DNA of 64,000 bases, from positions 248,001 to 312,000 of the forward strand of contig CANMQI010000005.1 in assembly GCA_947499955.1 (NCBI GenBank), given 5' to 3'. This stretch comes from an uncultured Granulosicoccus sp. (GTDB lineage: Bacteria; Pseudomonadota; Gammaproteobacteria; Granulosicoccales; Granulosicoccaceae). The notes under the pieces are model-generated. The model was not told the DNA's origin. It did not search any database and saw only the letters and a list, made by a program, of their open reading frames with translations. Positions 17,404 to 25,446 of the stretch are shown piece by piece. Position 1 is the stretch's first letter; each line of letters starts with the position of its first letter. A program made the position numbers and the translations under genes.

Positions 17404-18647
17404 TTATCAACCACCTCTATATCGATCGTCGCCGTATTACCGCTGGAATCGGTCGCCGTGACGGTGGCCTGACCGCTGCTGAGCAGTGGCGTGATGAAAC
17501 CGGCATTGTCACCATCCTCCTCCAGCTCGATGGGGTCGGCGTCATCATCGGTAGTCAGCTCCCAGTCCAGATCATCGTTATCCAGCTGATCAGAGGCACT
17601 GTAGGAGGTGCCCGGAGAGACGCGCAGGAAGAGACCCGAGCTATCGGCAGACAGTTGATAAAAGGTGCCGAGATTGAACGACAATTCGTCCTCACCCTCT
17701 TCCACGGTGACGATCGCGGGGGTGCTGGCTGACAGATCGCCGCAACTGGCGGTCAGCGTCAGATTCCCTATGGCCACCCCTGTCAGCAGTCCGTGGGACA
17801 GCTGCGTATTGCTGACGGAGGCCAGGCTGCTGTCGGACACCTGCCAGTTCACCGATTCCGTGATCGCAAATTGGCTGGTATTGGCGCCTTCATCCGTGAC
17901 TGCTTCGGTGTAGACACCGGTCGCCACAAAACTCTGCGTACCACCCACCGCCACGGTGGCCGTGCCCGGCGTGATGACAATCGAGCTCAAGGTGTCGCTG
18001 ATGGATACATCATAAGCCTGTGAAAAACCATCTGCCGATGCTGTCAGGGTAACGCCACCGCTGTTCAGCCCCGTCAGGGTGGCGGTGATGTCAGGATTGC
18101 TGACGATACTGGCAACACCCTCGTCTGCCGCTGCCAGCGTCCATTGCACTGACGTCAGGTCACGAATGGTGCCATCGTCATACTCACCTGTTGCCTGGTA
18201 ATCGGCAGGAATGCAGCGATCAACCGACTCGTCGCCCGTGATACTGCTGATGCCCGACAGATTCGCATCCGAGACGGTCAGCTGATAGACATCCGAATCC
18301 AGCCCGCCGATGGTGACGTACACGCCAACATCACCGTTGCCGGTGGCCACCAGTCGTCCATCGTCGCTGATGGTCGCAAACTCTGGCTCTGTCACTTTCC
18401 ACTGCCGGTTGGCAGCGCTCAGCTCCACTGGCTGCGCGGCGGTGTTGGTTCCCTGCACCGAGAAATCGACCGATTCACCCACGTTGAGGTACAGCTTGTC
18501 GACCGTGATCGTGGGACCCACGACCGACAGAGACGTGATATTGAGCTCACGAATCTCGACGGCTTCCTCGAACGGATCCGATTCACCGTCACAGGCAATC
18601 AAGACGACTGTGGCCAGGACAGCACTGGCAAGCGATAGCATTTTCAT
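17400..18647 (-). CDS. BIG2-type Ig-like lipoprotein coupled to moxR
   Basis: A 415-residue lipoprotein. The lipobox LIAC ends at Cys19 and the next residue is Asp, which in enterobacteria is an inner-membrane retention signal. The mature part contains at least three bacterial Ig-like repeats, each with a conserved pattern of V-G-x-S-V-x-F, W-x-V-x-x-x-x-x-A-x-I/V and G-x-L/V-T-x-x-x-G (for example QWKVTEPEFATISDDGRLVATGNG and NWQVSDSSLASVSN). The start overlaps the upstream outer-membrane gene (ATGA) and its stop overlaps moxR. Function is unknown; it could be a structural client of the Bat system. Confidence 0.85.
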   Translation of the reverse strand: MKMLSLASAVLATVVLIACDGESDPFEEAVEIRELNITSLSVVGPTITVDKLYLNVGESVDFSVQGTNTAAQPVELSAANRQWKVTEPEFATISDDGRLVATGNGDVGVYVTIGGLDSDVYQLTVSDANLSGISSITGDESVDRCIPADYQATGEYDDGTIRDLTSVQWTLAAADEGVASIVSNPDITATLTGLNSGGVTLTASADGFSQAYDVSISDTLSSIVITPGTATVAVGGTQSFVATGVYTEAVTDEGANTSQFAITESVNWQVSDSSLASVSNTQLSHGLLTGVAIGNLTLTASCGDLSASTPAIVTVEEGEDELSFNLGTFYQLSADSSGLFLRVSPGTSYSASDQLDNDDLDWELTTDDDADPIELEEDGDNAGFITPLLSSGQATVTATDSSGNTATIDIEVVDN

Positions 18648-19177
18648 GGGGTATTGAATCTCAGGCCCAGAACCAGGGCGTCCAGACGCAGGGGCTCGCC
18701 GGCGTTGTAGTGACGGTATTCAAGACTGACCAGCATGTTGGGCGCCCGTTGCAGTCGCTGCATGACGCCGATACTGACGCGTGCACCGGTGAAGTCCTCG
18801 TTGACGGTGGACGCCGGCAAGGTACCCACGGCAGGGGCTGTCTGATCCAGGGTGTAATTGACAGCACCCAGCACGATATAACCCTGAGTGCCACGAACCG
18901 GGGGCGACTGCAGACGTACCGCAAGCCCGTAGGCCTGCTCCACTTCCAGTTCGAAGTCTCCCGAACGATCGCTGGATAGGCCGCTGTCGGCAAACAGCTC
19001 GATACCGATATTGGGCATCACGAACAGACCCACATTCACACTACCGAAGGTGGGGTAGAAGCTCAGATCGGAATTTTCAACTCCGCCGGCCCCGAGCTGA
19101 AGCTCGGCATAGACAGGCCCGTCCGCACTGGCGAACGAGGAGGATACAGCTAGCACACACGCAATCAGCCAGCGCAC
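18644..19177 (-). CDS. Small outer-membrane beta-barrel protein, first gene of the moxR-bat operon
   Basis: About 177 residues. I chose the GTG at 19177 because CAGGAG lies six bases upstream and the product then starts directly with a signal peptide (RWLIACVLAVSSSFASA); the longer frame to 19225 would bury it. The mature sequence alternates polar and hydrophobic residues (VYAELQLGAGGVE, GSVNVGLFVMPNIGIELF, MLVSLEYRHYNAG), as in 8-stranded barrels. It shares a four-base overlap with the lipoprotein gene, so it is probably cotranscribed with moxR. No specific family is recognised. Confidence 0.78.
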   Translation of the reverse strand: MRWLIACVLAVSSSFASADGPVYAELQLGAGGVENSDLSFYPTFGSVNVGLFVMPNIGIELFADSGLSSDRSGDFELEVEQAYGLAVRLQSPPVRGTQGYIVLGAVNYTLDQTAPAVGTLPASTVNEDFTGARVSIGVMQRLQRAPNMLVSLEYRHYNAGEPLRLDALVLGLRFNTP

Positions 19178-19475
19178 ATAATACTCCTGGAGAGAGGATT
19201 CAAGGAACGAGAAGATAGCACTCACAAGCCATACGCGTCATGTCAAGCAGGTCACCTGAGCCATACCGGGGTGTCATGGCTGATGCGGAACCGGCGTCAT
19301 CAGTGGGGTTCAGCGGGATGCCATTGCTGCCAGACGCCACGACAGCGTTACATTAGGCACCCTCGGGAATTCTCCTCAAGCATAATAATGCATGCTACCT
19401 AGTCTACCGGCAGCCAAGAGAGGCAGCCGAGCGAAGCAGAGACCCCGACAAGACGAGGCACTGAGCTCATGCGTA
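19178..19475. other. Intergenic region upstream of the moxR-bat operon
   Basis: About 300 bases between the phr stop and the first gene of the operon, both on the minus strand. It should hold the operon promoter. A minus-strand TTGACA lies at 19241-19246, but I could not pair it with a well-spaced -10. No gene was seen. Confidence 0.5.
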
Positions 19476-20924
19476 TCAGCTGCCATTGCCTCCCTTGATC
19501 GTCGAGAACGCATCCAGTGCTCTTTGCCGTGTCTGCTTCAGATCCACCAGAGGCTCCGGGTAGTCAAGCGCGGCTCTGGCAGTCTCACCCAGCTCCCAGG
19601 GCTTGTGCAGGTAGCGCGTGTCCACCTCGGCAAGTTCGGGCACCCAATGCCGTACGTACTCACCCTGCTTGTCGAACTTCTCTCCTTGCAGTACCGGGTT
19701 GAACACACGAAAGAAGGGAGAGGCATCCACCCCACAACCCGCCGTCCACTGCCAGCCCATGCTGTTGCTGGCCAGATCCGCATCCACCAGCGTATCGCGA
19801 AACCAGTGCTCGCCCTCCTGCCAGGGCACCAGCAGATTCTTGATGAGATAGGAGGCCACGATCATGCGCACCCGGTTGTGCATCCAGCCTGTGGCATACA
19901 ACTCGCGCATGCCGGCATCGACGATCGGTACGCCGGTCATGCCCTGTTGCCAGCGCTGCAGGGACTCGTTCGTATCGTCGGCCCAGGGAAAGCGACTGAA
20001 TCGCTCATCCAGCGGCTCTTCGATGGTCTGAGGGAAGTGATAGAGAATGGCATAGGCGAACTCGCGCCAGACGATTTCCTTTGCGAAGGTGTTCTCGTCA
20101 TCCGACAAGGCCGTGGTCTTGCGCCCGGCCAGCAGACGATTCATGACATGCCGAGGACTGATCTCGCCGAAATGCAAGTGCGCAGAGAGTCGCGAGGTGC
20201 CCGCGTTACCCGGCCTGTCACGATTGACATCATAGTCGTTCACCGAGCTTTTCAGAAAACGCTCCAGCTGTGCCCGGCCCTCCTTCTCACCCGCTTTCCA
20301 GTGGCCCATCATGCCCTCGTGCCAATCAATGGCAGGTAACAGCTGCAGCTCTTCCAGTGCCAGAGCCTGTGTCAGATCGTCCGCCACTGACGGGCTCAGA
20401 GCCGGAATGGTCTGCGGTTTGTTCAAGGTATCGACAGAGGTCTCATCGCCATCGATCAGACGCGCCGCTGCTCGCCAGTAAGGGGTATAGACACGGTAAG
20501 GCGTACCATCGGACTTCAGGTTCTCCCATGGCTCATGGATCAGCAGACTGTTGAAGGTGCGCGGCTGCAGCTCGCTCAATACCGATTTGACGTGCTTGTC
20601 ACGCTCGATGGTTGCCGGGTCGTAGCAACGATTCCAGAAGATGCGATCGACACCCGCCTCCTCGATGAAACGTTGCAGAACCTCCAGCGCATCACCACGA
20701 GCAAAATACAACTCGCTCCCCTTCTCCCGCAGACTCTCACCCAGGGCCGCAAGGCTGTGATGCAACCACACCTGACTGGCAGCACCCAGACGACTGATAC
20801 TCTGCTCCATCGGATCATCAATGAAGATGCACAACAACTCATCGCAAGACTTGCAGGCTTCGCTCAGTGCCGGATTGTCGCTCAGGCGCAAGTCCTGGCG
20901 GAACCACATCAGCCCCCTGCTCAT
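19476..20924 (-). CDS. phrB: Deoxyribodipyrimidine photolyase
   Basis: Light-dependent repair of cyclobutane pyrimidine dimers. It has 482 residues, the class I CPD photolyase length. The N-terminal antenna-binding domain starts LMWFRQDLRLSDNPAL. The C-terminal FAD domain shows GTSRLSAHLHFGEISPRHV, WREFAYAILYHFP, the FAD pocket region MRELYATGWMHNRVRMIVASYLIK and DADLASNSMGWQWTAGCGVDASPFFRVFNP. The ATG overlaps the stop of the upstream acetate kinase fusion gene (20921-20924), an unexpected operon partner. Confidence 0.96.
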   Translation of the reverse strand: MSRGLMWFRQDLRLSDNPALSEACKSCDELLCIFIDDPMEQSISRLGAASQVWLHHSLAALGESLREKGSELYFARGDALEVLQRFIEEAGVDRIFWNRCYDPATIERDKHVKSVLSELQPRTFNSLLIHEPWENLKSDGTPYRVYTPYWRAAARLIDGDETSVDTLNKPQTIPALSPSVADDLTQALALEELQLLPAIDWHEGMMGHWKAGEKEGRAQLERFLKSSVNDYDVNRDRPGNAGTSRLSAHLHFGEISPRHVMNRLLAGRKTTALSDDENTFAKEIVWREFAYAILYHFPQTIEEPLDERFSRFPWADDTNESLQRWQQGMTGVPIVDAGMRELYATGWMHNRVRMIVASYLIKNLLVPWQEGEHWFRDTLVDADLASNSMGWQWTAGCGVDASPFFRVFNPVLQGEKFDKQGEYVRHWVPELAEVDTRYLHKPWELGETARAALDYPEPLVDLKQTRQRALDAFSTIKGGNGS

Positions 20925-22720
20925 GCAATCTTTCGAATCAGCGATCCGGAGACATCCGATACCGGCTCGTAATACTGTTCATCGACATCCACCACCGACA
21001 GCGCCCCTTGAGTCGGGTGGTTCAGCAAGGCGGCATTGGCCTCATCGGTATCGATATGCATCTCGAGCACGAAGTCTTCGCTGACTCGCACCAGCACGTC
21101 GCCGAAGATCAGGTCTCGATCGCCACCGACAATGGCAACGGCCACCTCGTCCTTGTCTGCCACACCAAAACGGGCAGCATCATCCGGGTGCATGTGAATA
21201 TGCCGACGCGCGCAGATCAACCCTTCTGACAGCGTGACCGTACCGACTGGCCCTTCCAGGGTAATCGGCGCAGAACCCTTGATATTGCCAGAGTTGCGCA
21301 CCGGCACATCGATGCCGAGCTTGAACTCATCCGTGCGTGATATTTCCACTTGATCGATATTGCGTAACGGGCCCAGCACCCTGACACCATCGATACGATC
21401 GCGCGGTCCGATCAGATTGACCTTTTCCTTGCAGGCAAACTGCCCGGGCTGGGACAGAGCCTTGTCCGGCGTGGGAGTCGCCCCCTTGCCGAACAAGACT
21501 TCGAATATCCCGGCCGTCAGGTGACAGTGCCTGCCGCTGACGGCAATCGGGATGCTCTTGAGCGTCGCCGGCTGAGTAGCCGTGATGACACGCCGTGCCT
21601 GCTGCGCAATCATCAACTCTTCATTGGTCTTGACCACGATAGCCTCGACCCGTGAACGTGGCGTGGTAATGAGCGCATGTTCGTCATCGTAGCGCACACT
21701 GGCATCACGGTTGAGATCCTCATCCAGTACCACGCCCAGAAATTCAAGCCGCTGCAGGATGCGGCCACGCATGCTGGCACTGTTTTCACCGATACCACCG
21801 GTGAACACGATGGCATCCACACCGCCCATGGCCGCCGCATAGGCGCCAATGTATTTGCGAGCACGATGAGCAAAGACGTTGATCGCCAGACGCGCACGAT
21901 CGTTGCCGTCAGCGGCCGCACGTTCGATCTCACGCAGATCATTGCCCAGCCCCGACAGGCCTGCCAGGCCACTGCGCTTGTTCAGCAAGTCATCGAGTGA
22001 GCTCACATCGTAACCCTGACGCAGCAGCGACAGCAGCACGCCTGCATCCACATCACCGGAACGTGTCCCCATCACCAGACCTTCCAGTGGCGTATTGCCC
22101 ATACTGGTTTCCGCCGATCTGCCGAACTCAACGGCACAGGCACTGGCACCGTTCCCCAGATGCAGCGTGATCAGACGCAGCTCGTTCAGAGGTCGTTGCA
22201 GAAAGCCTGCGGCAATACCGGCGGCATACTCATGCGAGATGCCGTGAAAGCCATAGCGCCGAATACCGTGTTTTTCAGCCACCTCGTGATCGATGGCGTA
22301 GGCCGTCGAGCGACGCGGCATACGCGCATGAAAGGCGGTATCGAACATGGCTACCTGTGGCACATCCGGCAAGGCCGATCGTGCCGCATGAATGGCGGCG
22401 AGGCTGTAGGGATTGTGCATGGGCGCATCCGGAACATGCCGTTCGATATCCGCCAGGACCGATGCGTCGATCAGACACGGCTCCGCATGCCCTGCACCGC
22501 CATGGACGATGCGATGCCCGACGACATCGATCGGGTAAGCCTGCACCTCGCTCAGAATATCGCCGATGGCGGATTCGTGGGTACGACCCTCACTGGCCAT
22601 CCTTGCCGTGTCGGCGTCCAGCAGTCGTTCGTGTTTGCCGGATACCAGAACCACGTCGTTCTCGTCGATCAGCGCAAACTTGATGCTGGATGATCCGCAA
22701 TTGATTACCAGTGTATTCAT
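20921..22720 (-). CDS. Acetate kinase fused to a PduL-type phosphotransacylase
   Basis: A 599-residue two-domain enzyme. Residues 1-380 are a full acetate kinase with the phosphate loop NCGSSS, HGISHEY, GTRSGDVD and the end motif TNEE. Residues 390-570 are a full PduL phosphate acyltransferase with both zinc-binding His motifs (GRHCH at 396-400, ARRHIH at 504-509), the linking motif GPRDRIDGVRVLGP and LEMHIDTDEANAA. One chain would interconvert acetyl-CoA, acetyl phosphate and acetate, or the propionyl series, with ATP formation. PduL is unrelated in fold to Pta. The genes are usually separate. It is translationally coupled to phrB. Confidence 0.93.
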   Translation of the reverse strand: MNTLVINCGSSSIKFALIDENDVVLVSGKHERLLDADTARMASEGRTHESAIGDILSEVQAYPIDVVGHRIVHGGAGHAEPCLIDASVLADIERHVPDAPMHNPYSLAAIHAARSALPDVPQVAMFDTAFHARMPRRSTAYAIDHEVAEKHGIRRYGFHGISHEYAAGIAAGFLQRPLNELRLITLHLGNGASACAVEFGRSAETSMGNTPLEGLVMGTRSGDVDAGVLLSLLRQGYDVSSLDDLLNKRSGLAGLSGLGNDLREIERAAADGNDRARLAINVFAHRARKYIGAYAAAMGGVDAIVFTGGIGENSASMRGRILQRLEFLGVVLDEDLNRDASVRYDDEHALITTPRSRVEAIVVKTNEELMIAQQARRVITATQPATLKSIPIAVSGRHCHLTAGIFEVLFGKGATPTPDKALSQPGQFACKEKVNLIGPRDRIDGVRVLGPLRNIDQVEISRTDEFKLGIDVPVRNSGNIKGSAPITLEGPVGTVTLSEGLICARRHIHMHPDDAARFGVADKDEVAVAIVGGDRDLIFGDVLVRVSEDFVLEMHIDTDEANAALLNHPTQGALSVVDVDEQYYEPVSDVSGSLIRKIA

Positions 22721-22944
22721 CGGTTGCCTTGTCTTATGGTGTTATCGCGACGAGCAAGAAGTGTACGCGTTTGATCACGTTACGAAAAAATGACTTTGAT
22801 ACTCCCACGTCACAAGTATCAGGAATTGCCAGGTTCACTAAATACCTGGACTCCTCGTGTCGATAAACAGCCTATCGATTCACTTGTCAGGCAGCTGATG
22901 AACCTGGACTTTCCCACTGTTTCCGCGACAGGGTGGCAACGCCT

Positions 22945-23742
22945 GTGAGCATAATCATACTGGTCGGCGGCAGCACGCCCGAAGCCAATGCAGAACACCG
23001 CTATCTGGTCAATGCCTTTCTGGACCGCTTTGATGAACGTGTTACCCGGATCATCACGGCTGAACCTGTCAGGCGTTCATTCGGCACACGCCTCAAACGC
23101 ATGCTCAAGCGCGGCAACTATGCCGAGCGATTCGCACGCTGGCGCTACCCGGGTGGCTATGGTCCCGATGCGGCTGAGCTGCAACGCCTGCTCGACCCCG
23201 GAGAGAGTACATCTCTGATGCCCGGCGGTTCACGTCGAACCCATCTGTCATCACACAACGGCCCCGAGTGCGAGGCCATTCTCACAGCAGAAGAACCCGA
23301 TGTCATCGTGGTGTATGGCACACCGATCATCCGGGAGAACATCTTCAGCAAGGCCAGGATCATCACGCTGAACATGCATACCGGACTGTCTCCCTGGTAC
23401 CGCGGTGACAGCACCCTGTTCTGGCCGGTCTATTACAACGAGCCCGACCGGCTCGGGGTCACGGTTCATCAACTGGTTGAGTCGGTGGATGGCGGCGCCA
23501 TTGCCGCCACGGCTGCCGTCGAATACGAAACCGGGGATCGCGAGGCCGAATTGTTTGCCAAGGGTGTCAGAGCCGGCACCGCCCTGTACCTGGACTGCGT
23601 GGAGGCGGCCCTGAATGGCTCGCTGGAGTGCCAGCCTCAGGATCTGTCCATTGGTCGTGAATTTCGCTGGAAGGACCGGACCGTTGCCGCGGAAAGGCAG
23701 GTCCTAGCGAATTTCGAACAGTGGGAGAAAACCTCGCCATGA
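22945..23742 (+). CDS. Formyltransferase-domain protein (Fmt-like fold)
   Basis: About 265 residues. The formyltransferase core has the catalytic triad region: TLNMHTGLSPWYRGDSTLFWP, with the Asn and His spaced as in FMT, GART and ArnA, followed by VHQLVESVDGGAI with the Asp. It is too short for methionyl-tRNA formyltransferase and lacks its C-terminal domain, so an amino-sugar formyltransferase is more likely. I chose the GTG at 22945 because AGGGTGG lies eight bases upstream; a GTG at 22933 is the alternative. The stop overlaps the start of the deacetylase gene. Confidence 0.82.
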   Translation: MSIIILVGGSTPEANAEHRYLVNAFLDRFDERVTRIITAEPVRRSFGTRLKRMLKRGNYAERFARWRYPGGYGPDAAELQRLLDPGESTSLMPGGSRRTHLSSHNGPECEAILTAEEPDVIVVYGTPIIRENIFSKARIITLNMHTGLSPWYRGDSTLFWPVYYNEPDRLGVTVHQLVESVDGGAIAATAAVEYETGDREAELFAKGVRAGTALYLDCVEAALNGSLECQPQDLSIGREFRWKDRTVAAERQVLANFEQWEKTSP

Positions 23743-24767
23743 ACACCCGGCTGTTGCAGGCGGACAGCGAAACGCTGGCTCCGCGCTCACCCTTTTCCCG
23801 CAAGGCCGTACGATCACTGCGCACCCTGCTCAGAGCCACCGGTGTCTGTCTCTATCATCTTGGCCTGGCACGGCCCATCATCAATCTGTCGCCGGTCCGC
23901 ACCAGAACCCTGCTGTATCACGCCGTCGAAGATCAGCCCGGCAGTCATACCGCCGGGCTTGGCATGAGCATCAGTCCCGAGGCCTTTGCCCGCCATCTGG
24001 ACTATTACCAGCAGCACTACAACATCCTGTCAATGAAGGACCTGGTGCAAGGCAAGGTGTGCCCACGCACCGCCGTTCTGACATTCGATGACGGGTATGC
24101 CAGTGTCGGCGAAAACGCTGTGCCGGCACTGGAGAAGCGCGGCATACCTGCCACGGTCTATCTGATCGGCAAGGCCGTGAACGGTGGCATGGTCTGGGTC
24201 AATCAGCTGAACCACGCGCTGAACCGTCATCCGCAGGTCACGATGAACCTGATCAACAGCCTACCCGGACTGGCCAATGTCGCTCGTGAAAACGTCATCC
24301 ACCACGTGCAGACAACCTTTCCGCCGCAGATGATCGAACAACTCATGATGCGTCTGGAACAGAGTCTGCCACCGGCGGCGAACGCCAATCAGCTGTTTCT
24401 GACCCCTGATCAGATCAGGGAGTTGAAGACACGCGGGATATCGTTCGGCTTCCACTCGAACGATCATTACAATCTGCGGCTGTGCAGCGAACAGACCTTG
24501 CGCCAGCAGCTGGACAGCTCCGGGATCGATGCCCTGCTCGATTCCAGAACCTTCGCCTACCCGTTCGGCTATTGCGGTGATCGAGAAGCCGACAGGCTGG
24601 AGGCCAGGGGCTTTCAGAAAACGATGCTGGTGCAGGAAGATACGCCGCACCCGCGCCGTTCGAATCTGATGCGCTCGGAACCGGTCGGTAGATCGGCAGC
24701 TCAGGTCTTCGCTCAGCTGGAGGTGGAAGAGCCGGTCATGCTCTGGTTACGCGGCGCACTGGCGTAA
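23739..24767 (+). CDS. Polysaccharide deacetylase family protein
   Basis: A 342-residue NodB-fold protein. Motif 1 is TFDDGY in TAVLTFDDGYASVGENAVPAL, motif 2 is the histidine region FGFHSNDHYNLR, and a later motif is FAYPFGYCGDREADRL. It removes acyl groups from N-acyl sugars of glycans. The ATG overlaps the formyltransferase TGA (ATGA), so both are made together. A hydrophobic N-terminal stretch (VCLYHLGLARPI) could be a membrane anchor, but no clear signal peptide is seen. The pairing recalls formylation and deformylation in aminoarabinose lipid A modification, though the proteins are not ArnA or ArnD. Confidence 0.85.
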   Translation: MNTRLLQADSETLAPRSPFSRKAVRSLRTLLRATGVCLYHLGLARPIINLSPVRTRTLLYHAVEDQPGSHTAGLGMSISPEAFARHLDYYQQHYNILSMKDLVQGKVCPRTAVLTFDDGYASVGENAVPALEKRGIPATVYLIGKAVNGGMVWVNQLNHALNRHPQVTMNLINSLPGLANVARENVIHHVQTTFPPQMIEQLMMRLEQSLPPAANANQLFLTPDQIRELKTRGISFGFHSNDHYNLRLCSEQTLRQQLDSSGIDALLDSRTFAYPFGYCGDREADRLEARGFQKTMLVQEDTPHPRRSNLMRSEPVGRSAAQVFAQLEVEEPVMLWLRGALA

Positions 24768-24831
24768 CCGTCCATTATTGGACCGTCGATATCAAGAACG
24801 CAGGCTGCGGTTGAAAAACCGTAGCCCGGAA

Positions 24832-24859
24832 ACAAGAAAGCCCCGCACATGGCGGGGCT
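24832..24859 (-). terminator. Rho-independent terminator of the cold-shock gene
   Basis: Perfect 8-bp stem (AGCCCCGC, 24839-24846, with GCGGGGCT, 24852-24859) and a short loop, followed on the minus strand by TTTCTTGTTT. It lies about 30 bases beyond the cold-shock stop codon and may also serve the convergent deacetylase gene. Confidence 0.8.
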
Positions 24860-24889
24860 CTCTCGTGGAAACCTAGTCGGGTGACAGGT

Positions 24890-25093
24890 TTACATGGCAG
24901 ATACGTTGACTGCCGCTGGACCTTTCTGACCCTGCTCGATGTCGAAGCTCACTTTCTGACCTTCGTCGAGCGTTTTGTAACCCTCGCCAGTGATTGCGGT
25001 GTGGTGAACGAATACGTCCTTGCCGCCATCTTCAGGAGCGATGAAGCCGAAACCTTTCGCCGCGTCGAACCACTTAACTGTACCAGTACTCAA
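24890..25093 (-). CDS. Cold-shock protein, CspA family
   Basis: A 67-residue single cold-shock domain, an RNA/ssDNA-binding OB fold. RNP1 is KGFGFI and RNP2 is VFVHH. The start is a TTG, giving [13 protein letters not shown] as in CspA/CspE, with AGGG seven bases upstream; no ATG in frame lies near. A second in-frame TTG at 25111 is less suitable. A well-formed terminator follows. The neighbour on the other side is rapA, transcribed divergently. Confidence 0.93.
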   Translation of the reverse strand: MSTGTVKWFDAAKGFGFIAPEDGGKDVFVHHTAITGEGYKTLDEGQKVSFDIEQGQKGPAAVNVSAM

Positions 25094-25446
25094 GATAATA
25101 CCCTGTATCAAAAAAACAACAATATGGACAAACCCTCAGAGAGTGGGTAGCTCTTTTGCTTCCCTGCCCCCTCTGACCGGGCGAGTCTCTTACAATGACC
25201 ATTCACGAACAGAATCGCTGCAAGTCGCTAACGTAGACAAACCCGAATTGCTCCGAGTACCGCCAACAATTGCAATATAGGTAGTTTGCTCACCGAATAC
25301 AAGCGTCGGGACACCTTCTGAGGCTTTGTTGCATGACATTCACGCTACAATTGCGCATCAATTCTCCAAAAACCCCGCCACAGCGCCATTTGCAAGGCTT
25401 TTCACAGAAAAAGCCGATCTGCGTCACTGGCTGAAAAATATCAATA
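25094..25446. promoter_or_regulatory. Divergent regulatory region between the cold-shock gene and rapA
   Basis: About 350 bases without a gene, AT-richer than its surroundings. It must contain the promoters of both divergent genes. A plus-strand TACAAT follows a TTGTTG with a short 14-base spacer near 25326-25351, a poor candidate for rapA. The cold-shock leader is A/T-rich close to the start (poly-A at 25110-25116). No hairpin typical of a thermosensor could be assigned by eye. Confidence 0.4.

Noticed and set aside
22797..22823. TGATAC/GTATCA inverted repeat between ackA-pduL and the formyltransferase
   Set aside because: The arms are six bases with a 13-base gap, which is expected by chance at this scale.
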